A stretch of 64,000 nt of DNA, taken from positions 83,055,417-83,119,416 of the forward strand of contig NC_092803.1 of the NCBI RefSeq assembly GCF_040954645.1. Reading direction: 5' to 3'. Position 1 is the stretch's first letter; every line of letters starts with the position of its first letter. Of the stretch, positions 31,821 to 43,960 are shown piece by piece. The position numbers and the translations under genes are program-made. The DNA is from Diabrotica undecimpunctata (Eukaryota > Arthropoda > Insecta > Coleoptera > Chrysomelidae). The notes under the pieces were generated by a model that ran no database searches, was not told where the DNA came from, and saw only the letters and a program-made list of their open reading frames with translations.

Positions 31821-32786
31821 AAAAAGACACATTTAGAAAGAGAGTTTGGCAAGCCAACTCATTATCACCTAGTTTTTTTAGTAAATGTTTATAAATTTAA
31901 GAATAATATTCAAACAACTTGCCTGTCGCCGAAAATATAGCCATAATACCTGAAGATCTATCACAAGAGATATTATTATACAGAATTTCACTGCAACGAG
32001 AAAAAAGAATGGTTGGAATATGAACATACCCACATAGATGAAAACAAAAAACATAGAACTGATGATTCAATTTAATAAAAAACAAAAATATGTGAGGCTA
32101 TGTAACTTACGGAATACTACGAGGAACTTTTAAAGTAAACCAAGACGGGTTTGAAAAAAAATTGTTTGATTATTATATTTTCATAGATACTAATGTACAG
32201 ATCAGTAATCTACTAATTTGAATTTTGATTGAACTAGTTCTAAAAAAAAAAGTCTAAGTTACTCCCCTATTTAATATAAGAAGAACAATATAAAAAAAAA
32301 CAGATCAAATCTGACCAAGACTTCGATCTTCAAATTCAATGATAACGAAATAGTTGATGCCTAATACTGGCATTACTGAAACTACTAGCAGCCGCAAGGC
32401 ATCTCCATCCTGTATAGTTAAAACGATTATTTTCGCTATTAAAACATTAACAAATTGATCATTCCTCCTTAAAAAATTATACTGCGATATAAAACAATTA
32501 AAGAAACACGGATTTTATTGAACGGCAGGCCGAAGCAATTGACATCAATTGATTTTAACCAGTGGCACAAGCAGTGGCACACAAACAAACGTCAAGTCTT
32601 AATTTTTAATATGCGAAATATTTGGCCTTTGAACGAACGAGTCGCGTCATTTTCTAGTCACGAGGCTTATTTTGAGTAAATAGAAATTCAACCGGTTTGA
32701 AGATTCTTCCCTCGGTCCCCCTTCAGCCCCCGAGAGGGTCGGAGAAAACGAGTCACTGGAACATATAGAGATGGGCGAGAAACTGA
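31821..32786. other. no gene seen; GC-richer end before (TA)n
   Basis: Mostly AT-rich and unassigned. 32660-32786 is G/C-richer, with a CCCTCGG...CCCCCGAGAGGG patch, and runs straight into a TA tract, like the segment at 1-183. Confidence 0.45.
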
Positions 32787-33189
<403 letters not shown>

Positions 33190-33890
33190 AAATTTTCAGT
33201 GTACCTCAGGAATAAACATTCTTCTGCACAGAGAAGGCAATCTTCTGAAAATACGATCTTTAGGAAACTTTATTTCTTTTTCAGTGATCATCATCGATAG
33301 AGAATAACCAGTTGCTTTATGTCCGAAACTTCTATAGAATAACAGAAATAGAGGTATTAAAGTATCCCAATCTCTTTGATTATCAGCAACTAACATTGGA
33401 AGGTATTGATAAAAAGTTCTAATACGCCTTTTGACCATTCCATCTGATTGAGGATGTATAGGCGTAGTGCGAGTTTTCTTGCCATAATTCTGATTCATTT
33501 TGATTCGTCCTTGACCAGAATGTAACTCCATGACTTGACACGACGTGTGTTATGAATGCTTCTGCTACAGTAGTAGTCGCTTTTGGCCATTTTAAAAAAT
33601 AATCCATTGCAACTATTAAGTAATTTTTTCCTCTCGCTCTTATCGGAAGTGGACTGAGAATATCCACTGCTAGTCGTTCAAAAGGCTCTCCCGAAAAATG
33701 TTGTGCCATTTTACTACGATTCTTTTTCTGGGACCTTTTCTGCCGTTACATAAATCACATTTGTTACACCAATCTTCTACATCTTGGCAATAACTACTCC
33801 AGTAAAATCTGTCCCAAACTCTGACCAACGTTCTTTTAATACTAAAATATCCTCCAAAAAGGCTGCTATAAAGTTATTGAGTTATTGTAA
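33190..33890 (-). pseudogene. second Gypsy family: integrase remnant
   Basis: 33709-33419 carries the start of the catalytic core: FERLAVDILSPLPIRARGKN, with the first Asp, then YLIVAMDYFLKWPKA. 33531-33196 continues in another frame with TTPIHPQSDGMVKRRIRTF, where the catalytic Glu of 'QSDGMVER' is replaced by Lys, and DWDTLIPLFLLFYRS. Zinc-finger remnants lie upstream to about 33890. Unrelated at family level to the intact element at 20.7-29.0 kb. Confidence 0.85.
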
Positions 33891-34470
33891 CATACTTTTA
33901 ATGTGTGATTTTGGCAGCACCACTTGTTTAACTGTACGTACTCCAAGGGGACTTTTCCTCTTTCGATATGATAAACCATTAGAAATTTTCTACCAAATAG
34001 GTCTTGCTCCATTTTTAAGCCACTTTCGTATAACTTTTAAGTCATTATCTTTTTTTTTGACTCTTTTTAAAATTTTCCAGGGAAGTCTGATCATTATCTT
34101 CTTCCTGTATAAATGCGGTCTTCTGGTGACTTACTTTTTCGGTTACATTCTATTTTTCTTTAAGCTTACAATGACTTTAAACCTGTTGTCTGAACTTTTC
34201 CATTTTTTTTTATTTTTACTAATCGCGAGTTGCTCCACCAGATGTACAACTTCAGACTCTAGAGTGTCTTTTGTAATTCCGAGTAAATGTCGATATATGC
34301 GACCTTTTGACCTTATTATTTGCTTCTTCTGGCCTTACCTGCGATTGGCTTCTTTAATTATTTTGTATTTGATTTTGATATGTTTGTTGAAGGTTCTGTA
34401 GTGTGCTCATCATTTGTGATAAAATAGTTTGTTGGTTATGTGCGGTTGTGACTTCTTCATTTTTTCGAAA
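33891..34470 (-). other. unassigned remnant between Gypsy integrase and gag
   Basis: Lies where pol should be, but protease and RT cannot be recognised; only scattered Lys/Arg-rich frames are visible. Most of pol has been deleted. Confidence 0.45.
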
Positions 34471-35060
34471 CAATATCTGTTTTATTTTGGGTTAGATTTA
34501 AAAATGCTTTTTGCCACTTCATACACCTGAGCAGAGATTATTACTTCATCTAACGTTTTATGGGGTTTTAATTGTAGACCCTGTTGCATTTCAACATTCT
34601 GTAGTCCATCTGTGAATGCATGTATAGCAATTTGTTCCAAAAATTTTTTAGGTGCCTGCGGCAACGCCAAATGCAATATCTATATCAATAATCTCTCAAT
34701 AGGCTTCATATTCTTGCAGGCTTTCGTTATACTTTTAATATTCAACTTTCAGCTGACTTAGAAAAACCTGCTTTAGATGCTGCTGGCTATATCTTATCTT
34801 TAAAACTTTATCGAGAGAGGTATAACTAGGTGAATCTTGTGAAAGAAATTGTTAGACGGTTTCTGCTTGTTCTCTAAGCGACACTACCAAGGAAGCTGCT
34901 ATTTCTTTCTTATTTCAGTTATTTGCTCTAACCGCAGCTTCGAATGGAAAACGATAAGTTTCCCATGCTGTTTGATCATCAAATGTGGCCGATTTTATAA
35001 TTTTGCCAGTTCTAACTGTGCCAGGTTCAACTATGGAAGATGATGAAGCTGTTTGTTCCG
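34471..35060 (-). pseudogene. second Gypsy family: gag remnant
   Basis: A minus-strand frame gives TAWETYRFPFEAAVRANN, ASLVVSLREQAETV, LKQVFLSQLK and YNESLQEYEAY, then the open stretch 34676-34482 with FLEQIAIHAFTDGLQNVEMQ and LDEVIISAQVYEVAKS. This is the standard capsid part of a Gypsy gag. Three or more frame breaks. Confidence 0.8.
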
Positions 35061-35067
35061 TTCTTGC

Positions 35068-35790
35068 GTTGTTTTCTACTTTTCTATTTCTTTTAAGCAG
35101 TGATGCATTGCCCTTATTTCTATGTAAAAAATTGTGACATTTTTAGATAGACTTACCGGTAAATGTATCCCATGCTTTGTGTCTACTATACCGGCTTCTA
35201 CATCCTCAGATATTTTTGAGCCATCGGTGTACCAGGTAGCTTCTGTTTTTATGGATACATCTTCCTTACAGAATTTCCTGCCTGGTATATTAATTTTAAA
35301 TTTATTGTCAAAGCTATATATCGTAGTTGTTACATTGATGGGTTGCCTAATTACAGTATCTGCTTTTAGCTTGTCGATTAGCTTTCTATTGTCAGCATTA
35401 TGCGTCTGGCTTATGTGTTGCTGACTTTGTACTAATCTGTGCATTACAGATCTGGCTTCGCCCTGTATAAAAATATAAAGGAGAGGAAGAGTCAGCAGAA
35501 TTTCCCCGTAATACACAGACATGCTAGTCTCAGTGTATTGCTTTACAGCCTTATTGTTCCCACTTACTGCATCTTTGTGCACCACATCACAGACCCATAG
35601 GTTATCATTGGTATAACCAAATGTATATACACCCGTATGTATAACCAAAGGGTTATTTTATCACACACCATTCTATATTTGCCCAAGGGCATAGTAGCTT
35701 TCTGTATGGTTTTCAGTATGTGAGTATTCTATGTAAGCCTATGATGAAAATGTACCCCTAGGGATTTTGTTTTATTTTTTTTTCTTTTTG
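35068..35790 (-). pseudogene. I-clade LINE, RT end and RNase H domain (3' half)
   Basis: At about 35790-35650 the RT thumb reads LGVHFHHRLTWNTHI-like in one frame. The open stretch 35648-35076 then contains GEARSVMHRLVQSQQ and the RNase H start ATWYTDGSKISEDVEAGI, with the catalytic Asp in TDGS, and FYIEIRAMHHCLKEIE, with the catalytic Glu. A C-terminal RNase H is found in I/Loa-type LINEs, not in RTE. It is the other half of the fragment at 37176-37875. Confidence 0.8.
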
Positions 35791-35792
35791 TG

Positions 35793-37175
35793 CCGACTTC
35801 ACTAATAAAGGTTGGCTATAACCATTGTAAATTTGTCACTACCTTCTCCTTGTCTTAAAAACGTCTGTGTATCTAAACCGGTCCACTTGCGAATATTTTT
35901 CAGCAAGGATATTTGTCGTCTACCATTTTTCCTTTTATTTTACCCTTAATAATTAGCTGCAACAACTCTTACTTCCCATTACTGTATGTGGTCTAAGTAT
36001 GTGGTCCAAATACGCCGTGTTTCTTATTTTAATCGTGGTCAAAAGTTCTCTGTCTCTTCCCATTCTGTGCAACACTATTTCGTTCATAATATGAACGGTC
36101 CAAGGTATTTTCAAAATTCTTCTGAACAGCCACACCTCAAAAGTTTCCAGCTTTCTCATAAGTCAGCATTAACAGTACAAGCAAAATAGAGTGGATATAA
36201 AATATAACCATCCGCTATCGGATTTGCAGATTGAGTCTTTGGTTAATCAAAAATTTCCTTATCTTTAAAAAGGTTGTCCTTGATTGGTGCATTCTTGTTT
36301 CTCTTGATTTTCAATTAAAATCTTTAGTGATTAAGACTCCAAGTACCTCATTTTGTCCACTTGTTTAATATCTTCATTTTTTATCTTAATCCTTGTTATG
36401 ACTTTACACATCTCAATAACCATGGTTTTTGTTTTCTTTATGTTTATTGTTAAACCAAACTGTTCCCCAGTATCACAAATAGTACTTAGTAGCATCTGCA
36501 GGTCTTTCTCACTTTCAGCGATAATGACTGTATCGTCCGTATAACGAATATTATATATATTTTCACAATTTATCTTGATTCCTTCTGTACAGCTTTCAAG
36601 GGATTGTGTAAATAACTCTTTAGGGTATGTATTAAATAGTAATAGTAAAAGTACATAGCCTTGTCTCACACCTCTACGTATCTGTTGCGCGTCCGTGCTA
36701 TATTTTCTTCCTTGGTCCATGATTTCCAATGTTTCTTGAGTCATCCGAGATTTTCGGCTTTCTTGTTTTTTTTTTGTAGATTTTTGTTATGTGTCTTTAT
36801 AACAAAATCTTTAATTTTGCTCCTCATAATGTTTACATTCTCAGTGTTTTCCATTTCTAATGTTAATCTTATTATTTCTTGATTAATATAAGTTGAAGCT
36901 TCACCACGTATCCCGTTTATTTTAAGCAACTGAATATTTACCTTGGAACTTTTGGATTTTATTATGCATTTTACCCTCAGTTCTATTTTTACGACAAGAA
37001 GGTTATAGTCGGATGGATCATCTGATCCAGGGTAAGTCTTAACCCTTATAATTGTTTCGTTGGCAAATGGAGTCTCTGTTCTTCCCAGCACTGGCTGTTT
37101 TAGGTCTTATAATGCTGTCTATTTTGTAAAGTTGATCATTTTTGCTTTTTGTGCATCTTTCTTGTTTACACCAGT
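35793..37175 (-). mobile_element. RTE-like LINE nested in an I-clade LINE
   Basis: The endonuclease C-terminal part lies at 37091-36741: TYPGSDDPSDYNLLVVKI, where the catalytic SDH reads SDY. After a deletion, RT follows at 36744-36331, with GVRQGYVLLLLLFNTY and the active site RYTDDTVIIAE (Ala changed to Thr, both Asp kept). The C-terminus is at 36159-35953, with FEVWLFRRILKIPWT, and the 3' end lies near 35793 in an A-rich tail. The 5' end joins I-clade RT sequence. Confidence 0.8.
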
Positions 37176-37875
37176 TATCAACTATATAGCTACTTGCATT
37201 CTTCTAGATACAACCTAGACGAACTTATTCCTAACGACAATTGCAATATTGTCAGCGCATCCCAGACAGTAAAAGCCTTTTGTGGACAGATTTTTAAGAT
37301 TATCTACTAAGGTTGCCTAATGTAGAGGTGACATAACTTCTCCTTGAGATTAGCCTCTATCTGCTCTTGATGTTGCTTTACCCAGAGTGGATATTACCAT
37401 CCTATTCTCTAGGGATACCCTTATCCATCGATATATTACCACAGGTATGCCCAATCTACTTCTTTTTTTACCCAAAGAGTTGGCGGTAGCATTATTAAAT
37501 GCCCCTTCAATACCTCAAAAAAAACGGCCACTGCTATATCATTGTCCTTTATTGACTTTGAGAAAAGCTTATTTAGATCATCCAACACTGAGTCCGTAGA
37601 TTTACCATTATTGGTATGCATATTGACGATTGCTTAGAGGATTATCTTTGAGCATTTCGTCTTTTATATACCTATCCAGAAGTCTTTTCAGCTTTTTTAA
37701 GAGAAAAAAATATAGGCTTATTGATCTACATGCCTTTGATGTTAGGTCTGGTACTTTACCTACCTTGGGCAAGAATGACTTTAACGTTTTGCTATATTTC
37801 CAGTACGACCCCCATGCTGAACTGGCTTTGGAAAGGTTGCATATATGTGTGGTTTGGTACAAGAAGTACCTAAGT
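37176..37875 (-). pseudogene. I-clade LINE reverse transcriptase (5' half)
   Basis: 37862-37608 carries VGKVPDLTSKACRSISLYFF ('xxKAYRPISLTSF'), LLDRYIKDEMLKDNPLSNRQ and AYQ. 37621-37436 continues with NGKSTDSVLDDLNKLFSK. The active-site region near 37240 reads CLGCADNIAIVV where CLGYADDIAI is expected, so it is inactive. The element resumes at 35790 on the far side of the nested RTE-like LINE. Confidence 0.8.
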
Positions 37876-38184
37876 CAAAATTTGATGTTTTCCAATAAGG
37901 CCAAATTTGTCTGTTTTAAAATTGTGTTGTTGTACAAATAGTTTATTTAATATATTTTTGACACCAATCATGTGATTTTGTTGAGATAATAAATTAGTTT
38001 ATAAGTTATAGTTAAAAATTTAACAAAAATTTTTCTTTTTTGTATTCTTGAGTAACATAGTCATTTCTTGAAATAAAAATTTTACATAAATTATTAATTG
38101 TGTATTGACATATGCAATTTAATACAAATTATCTGTAATACATATTCTACTTAAAAATAAAGATGGGCAAGTAAATTCCTTTTT
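37876..38184. other. no gene seen
   Basis: AT-rich spacer. Confidence 0.5.
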
Positions 38185-39629
38185 CAATAGCTGCATGAAT
38201 CGTATCCGCTTCTTGATGAGTATGCTCCGGTTTAAGAAATTTATGATTCATCACAAGATCTCTTCCATTTCTGTTAAAATCAAAATAGTCAACATAACAG
38301 CAACATAAATATTGTCCTCCTCTAGCGCCTATTGATTCGTCCCAAACGTAACAAACGGCATGTTTATTTTTATTTATGCAACTGTAGATAGTGAGGTTTA
38401 AAGTCTATAATGATCTTTTATAAAATGAAATATTGTTTTGAAACATGGATGTAGCTAAGCACTTTTCTAAATCAAAAGACAAAAATGCAACACTTTCAGA
38501 ATTACAGCTTCGGAATTTATCATTTTTTTCTCCTTTTATGCTCCATCTGTCATGGCAAGATAACTCTCCTTATGAACTGCTTGTTCTTGCAAATCAGAAG
38601 TTGTATCAACTAATGAATTATACAGATCGCATTTTACACAAGAATCCTTAGAAGGAAGGTGAAATGACAGGTTATATTTTTCGGCAAATATTTTTCTATA
38701 AAATGACTCTAGTTCAGGTGTTACATTATCGGAACTACACTGATCTTTGTATAACCGATACATTTTCGAAATATATTAATCTTGAGACAAATATTTTTTT
38801 TCAGCACGCGATCTTAAATAATAGCTTACATACGATGGAAAACTTTTAATATGGTCTTCTCTGATCGTCTGCTTCGTCAGTTACTTTCTGTTAGTGTCCA
38901 TGCCTTCCTCTTTGGTCTTCAGGGCAGTACAGAAAAGGGACTGTACAGTCCCTTTTCTTTTTAGTTAATACTTTTCTTTTTCTTGGTTTTATATCGAGAG
39001 TATTTAAAAACATAGTATGGCAAACTTTAACTTTTTGTCCCTCACTATTTAGAAAAAAAAATTGTAAACTGTCTTTTGCTTAGCTGTCGATTTTGTCGAA
39101 GTCTTTCAACTTCATTAAAATTCTGAGCAATAAACTGATTTTTAAAATTTACGTATAGTGCATAAAATTGTTGAAAAATTCTTAGTCTAATATTGTGTGA
39201 AAGTATCTCTGCACATTTCCATTTACATGAGCAAGCAGGATTTAAAAATTTTTCAGGAGCAAACTGATTTGACGTCGAAAATAAGGGTTTCCCTTGTTTC
39301 TTGTATTCCGGCGCTTGTTACTTGGATTCCAACCACTTGGATTTCTTTTTCTCTTCCTTGTTTTCTCTTCTTTTGTCAATACATTTCTTCCTTTGCTTTT
39401 TTATGCGAGTATTGGAAGGGTTCTTAACTAACTCATCACCAGATGACGACTCATGGGATGGTTCATACACATCTGAACTATCAGACAAATACAAATTATT
39501 GTGCACGTGAGCGTCCTCATAATCTTCGTCTGTTTTAATATCTAATGATGGTGAATATAATCCAGCGGAGGTAGATGGAGTACTCTCATCATAGGTATTA
39601 CCTGTTGAAACTTGGTTTGTGGATATGCC
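38185..39629 (-). pseudogene. insect DNA-transposon-type protein with KDxCxxC motif, decayed
   Basis: Read leftward: an acidic, Ser-rich N-terminal region (39606-39318: STSAGLYSPSLDI, SDSSDVYEPSHES). A Cys-containing region follows (NPACSCKWKCAEIL), then a basic part (FNEVERLRQNRQLSKRQF). Near 38763-38536 come MYRLYKDQCSSDN, FYRKIFAEKYNLSFHLP and SKDSCVKCDLYNSL. Near 38340 a VWDESIGARGGQY-like stretch is present. I know this order from a multi-copy insect protein family that behaves like a DNA transposon product, but cannot name the superfamily. At 39629-39631 a TTTTGTTCCAG acceptor precedes the coding frame, so an upstream exon is likely. Confidence 0.6.
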
Positions 39630-39631
39630 TG

Positions 39632-40040
39632 GAACAAAATAAATAAGTTAATCATACTTTTTTGTAATGGATGTAAAGTTTTTCTGATGCAATATGTTTA
39701 AATATAAACATGTAGAGGTTTTTTTATATTTCAGCAGTTAAATAAGTACTAAACCATAAACAAAGCTATGAAGAGAAGTTATGGTAAAAAAAATGACTGG
39801 AATGAACACGGAACAGGATGCTAGCCTAATAATTGTATAATAATACCTAAAACTTTGCCAGTATTGTGTATAGTTTGCACTAAAGTTTTTCCCCTTGAAT
39901 ACATTTTATACACTTCTTGTCTACTTCAATTTTTTATACCAAACTTAATTTAGTCACAAAAATAACTTCAAATCAATGTCAAAAACTAAATTCAGGCCGA
40001 GCACTTTATTATCTTCAAATTTAACATATATACTACACAA
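39632..40040. other. no gene seen
   Basis: AT-rich; may contain the intron of the transposon-type gene to the left. Confidence 0.45.
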
Positions 40041-40655
40041 ATCTCAAATATAAAATAACCCTTAAGCAAACGTTGCGATGTTGTTGGTGCAAAAACCATA
40101 CATTTAAACAAGAAGTGACTATTACGACATAGGCAGTTCTGACATTAAAAATTTAAATCGCAATAATGCCTAAGTCGACTTATGCCTTTCTTGTACAAAT
40201 TTTCATTGCACTGAAACCGTTGTAGTTTTTAGGACACTTAGACCAAAATGTCAAAAGTACAAAAAAGTGACTTAGACACTTCTTTTACCAAGTCACAGAT
40301 ATGTGGTATCAATACCTCTAATCCTATATTTAAAAACGTTGGATACATGTCATGTATCTCTGGAGACTTATATGGCTGAAATTTCAGCCATTCAGATTTG
40401 TCGAGGCCGGAAAGTGCATATTTTTTAGTTTTTTCAGACTTTTCTCTTTGGTCTCCGTAACTTTGCCATTACTTTTCTTTAGAAAACCTACTTCTTTAAT
40501 GGTAGAACCATACTTTGCCAGGACCTTATGTATTCGAGAGCGGGCCAGGATATCTGTAATCTACTCGCAAAACTCTCTCCATGAATTCCTTTTGTCTTTG
40601 CAAATTTCTTTATTTTATAGCGTTAGCTTAGACCTGTAGGCATCACAACCTTGTT
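40041..40655 (-). pseudogene. I-clade LINE: endonuclease-RT linker and RT entry
   Basis: The minus strand reads KDKRNSWREFCE, SRIHKVLAKYGSTIKEVGFL and NGKVTETKEKSLKKLKNMHF in one frame. This is the linker that precedes RT in I/R1-like elements. Further left, LNIGLEVLIPHICDLVKE in another frame is the following RT segment. It may be another piece of the family at 35.1-37.9 kb. Confidence 0.7.
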
Positions 40656-40662
40656 TATTTTT

Positions 40663-41155
40663 TTTCTTCTTCTTCTTCTTTTTATGTAGACATGACTCTG
40701 TCTGCTTTTTAATGTGCCTCCATTAAGTTGTTGTTCCATCGTTTACATGGTCTTCATACTAATCATCTTTCTAATGGGGAACCGTCTCTTGCCCCTCTTT
40801 ACTACTCTATTTGATGTAATTCGGCTTATATGATCATTTGATTCTACTCTTCTATTTCTTGTCCAGTCTGTGATGTTCTTTAAATCATGTTTACGTCGTA
40901 TATCTGTACTTTTAACTCTGTCTTACAGTGTTTTACTATCAATTTTTGTAAGTGTTTTCATCTCTACTGTTTTTAAAATCCCTTTTGTCCTCTCTGTGTT
41001 AAGTCGTGTATCTGCCGCATAAGTCATTATTGATCTGATGACTGTTTTGTAAATTTTGCCTTTTGTTTCTTTTTCGATATTGTTATTTCTCCATATTGTT
41101 TTATTCAGGCGACCTGCGGCTCTGTTTGCTCTATTTACTTGACCTTTCCCTTAAT
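40663..41155 (-). pseudogene. RTE-like LINE 3' part with (AAG)n tail
   Basis: The minus strand encodes NRANRAAGRLNKTIWRNNNI, YKTVIRSIMTYAADTR and KNITDWTRNRRVESNDHIS. The 3' end is an AAG repeat tail (CTTCTTCTT on plus, 40663-40680). 5' truncated at about 41155. Confidence 0.8.
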
Positions 41156-41162
41156 AATATAT

Positions 41163-42895
41163 TGTAACCTCGGAAAGCTTTTTTCGATGGTGCTAGAAAG
41201 GTCACCAATGGAGACACTGCGGACGGCAGCCAGATGGTACAAAACAAAACCTGTCTCTCTTTTTAAACAAAAAGAGAGACAGGTAAAATTAACAAAAATA
41301 AGATAAGATAGAAACAGGGCGCCACTTAACTTTTTGGGTTCTAGATGAAAATTAAGAAACCTTAGAAAAGAAAAGAGGTAATTAGAGATATTTAGGTTCT
41401 GAGACCAAATCCAAGGAAAGATATCGACAGTTAATTATTAAATAAATTCGGTCAACACACTATATAAACAAATAATAAATATATTAGGTGCCTACTTACC
41501 TATGAAACTTAATCAGCCTGATCTTTCTTCTGGTCGAAGATATATTAATTATTTAATATAATAAACAAACATTCAAAGGTATTGTTATATCAGGAAAATT
41601 ATTAGGAGTCGAGAAATAAAATTCCTTGATAAAACAAAACAATATATTCAACACCACTATGATATAGACAGCTGAATATACACAGATGTAAAAATATGCA
41701 CCATCAATTATTAAATGGTGGTATAGATATAACAATAAACAGTATTATAATTAGGAAATACCTTTACAAATACAATAATATAATAAAATCATACACAGTT
41801 TAAATTCTCAGCTAAGAGAGCCTGATAGTATTTAATAGTATTAAACTAAAGCTGATATAAATCTCTATTTGCTGTTTATGGGCTTATCTCGAGATAATGG
41901 GTTAAAAATGTGTAACAATTATAGCAAATAACAAAATGATTAAATTTAAATTCTAAAGAATACAAAAAGGTTTCGAGAATTCTGTATTATAAAAATAAAC
42001 TACCCGCACTTGGTTTCAAGATAATTGTCTATATCGCATTGTTGTTTAATGATTAACTGAGAATTAAATGTTATTAACTTAGAAGTTCTTAATAGTTGAT
42101 TGAAAGTTCGTTTGAAAATATTAAAGGTTCCTTGATTGAATACTAGCTCAGTAGTTAACCTTAACTACAAGAGAAGAAATAGTCGACGGAGATTCGCCCA
42201 GATAGTTGAAAATAAAATGATTATGATAACTTACCGTAGACCTTGATGACTGCTGCACTCTTCACTGAAGCTAAATACATTACATGTATTAAACACTGAA
42301 GTTAATTAATTTAAAGGTAGTTTATACCAATCTTTAATCTAATAGGGTAATAAATTAAGAACTAAAAAATTTAAGTGTATACACACTTAAAGAAAAAAAT
42401 TCACAGAGACGGTAAGACAACACATAGACGGTAATATAAGCAAGCGTCTTTACGCAAATATCGCCCTGCCAGAAGTGTCATCCTTCCTCTCAAAATTTCA
42501 CAAGCTTCTCCCTGAAAAAGGTGAAATAATCCCCACATAAAAATGACAGCTCAGCCTGTATGTATTTCTAAGAAGGTAAAAAGTTCGAAAGGTTCGAGGT
42601 AAAGAACGGTACTAGCAATTGGAAACATGAGAAACATAAAACTTTCCAAATTACGTTCTCTCAGAAAATTACTATAACGTGCCTTCGACGATGTTTACCA
42701 AATTTATCAAAAAGAAATCGCCTGAAAACGGAAAGAATTAATCGAGGATTAACGAGAATAATAAGTCGGACCTTCCGTGTTTTGAGACGGTCGGTATATT
42801 CCAAACAATTTTCCTAATGGTAAACATGACCAACCGCGTATATATTATTTGCAAATACGGCCATCGGTGTCTCAGCAACAGGGGTAAAAGGATTA
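41163..42895 (+). repeat. 1.7-kb dispersed repeat, copy A
   Basis: Aligns from TGTAACCTCGGAAA to GGGGTAAAAGGATTA with 48471-50348, in the same orientation, over its whole length with many small indels. No ORF. It could be a solo LTR or a non-autonomous element; I see no clear target duplication or terminal inverted repeats. Copy A lacks about 100 bp near its start that copy B has. Confidence 0.85.
41250..41283. repeat. perfect 15-bp hairpin in repeat copy A
   Basis: CCTGTCTCTCTTTTT, loop AAAC, AAAAAGAGAGACAGG. Only the right arm aligns to copy B; the left arm lies at the deletion junction. Confidence 0.9.
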
Positions 42896-43439
42896 AAAAT
42901 TATTTAATATTTTAATTATAAAAAAAATGTTACAATATGATATGTGATGCTTAGATATTTAAACTCCATCACTTGTTCTGTTACCTGACCTTCCAGGTCC
43001 AATTTAAATCTTAGTAAATTTGCTGTTATAACCATGCATTTTGTCTTTTTTGGGGAAATTACCAAATATTAAATTTTCTGGCGGTTATATTAAATTCTTG
43101 CAGGATACACAGTTAATCATATTCAATCTGGGAGTGTATTATTACGTCGTCTGCAAAGCAGATTATTTTAAGTTGTTTTCCCATTTGGTATCCTTTTTTA
43201 GTTCTTCTTCTACTTTTACTTTTATTATGTTGTTTTGATATTTTCGGTCGTTTTAATTATTCCTAGAGATATCGCTCTTGCGTATAACAAGATAATAACA
43301 TCCTTAAATTTCAAATGCCTTCTTAAGGTACACGAAACATAGGTAGGGCGATTTATTATATTCTAATTGCACTTGCCTTATTATAAATATAGCGTCGGTG
43401 CATAATCTTACCGACCTTAAACCTTGTTGTTCTTCTGCT

Positions 43440-43542
43440 AGTGTTATCTTCTTCTTCACGTGCCATCTCCGCGACGGAGGTTGGCAATCAAATTGGCTAT
43501 TCTGATCTTAGATGCTGCTGCTCTAAATAGTTCAAGTGTTAT
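43440..43542 (-). mobile_element. 87-bp RTE-like LINE 3' tip with 8-bp target duplication
   Basis: Insert 43448-43534, flanked by AGTGTTAT at 43440-43447 and 43535-43542. The minus strand encodes ELFRAAASKIRIANLIANLR, the family's last residues, and ends in an AAG-type tail. Extreme 5' truncation. Removing the insert and one duplication restores the host RT frame. Confidence 0.88.
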
Positions 43543-43773
43543 AATTTTATTCAATTTATTTGTTAGTACTTTGGTTGTTAATTTTACTGTTGTGTTTAAT
43601 AAATTAATTCCTCTGTAATTTTCCGGGTGCTATTTATCTCCGTTTTTGAAGAGAGGTATTAGGATGCTTGATCTTCATTCTTGAGGAATTCTGTTTTGTT
43701 AGATTATGTCTTAGATTAGTTTTAATAGTTGTTTGGTCAGATTTGGTCCTCTCCTGGTGATTTTTTATTTTTT

Positions 43774-43960
43774 AATTACCTTAATTCGATCGCCACTAAA
43801 ATGGTCAGACCTAATAAAGTGCGATACCGGTTACTCTCTGTCTGAGGTATAACACCGCGCCCTGGAGGGAGAAAAATGGATAACAACCATTCGTCAAATG
43901 CCATAACGGCACCACATCCTTACGAAAGATAAAGGATAGAGGAGGAGGAATTACCTTAAT
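43774..43960. mobile_element. 163-bp SINE-like insertion with 12-bp target duplication
   Basis: Insert 43786-43948, flanked by the 12-bp direct repeat AATTACCTTAAT (43774-43785 and 43949-43960). It lies in the same RT pseudogene, whose alignment resumes when the insert is removed. The body is G/C-richer than its surroundings and does not code. It has no recognised LINE sequence, so a SINE or other retroposed RNA is likely. Confidence 0.75.

Noticed and set aside
33784..34401. 205-codon plus-strand ORF with hydrophobic stretches
   Set aside because: Antisense to the decayed Gypsy region; the hydrophobicity comes from T-rich DNA.
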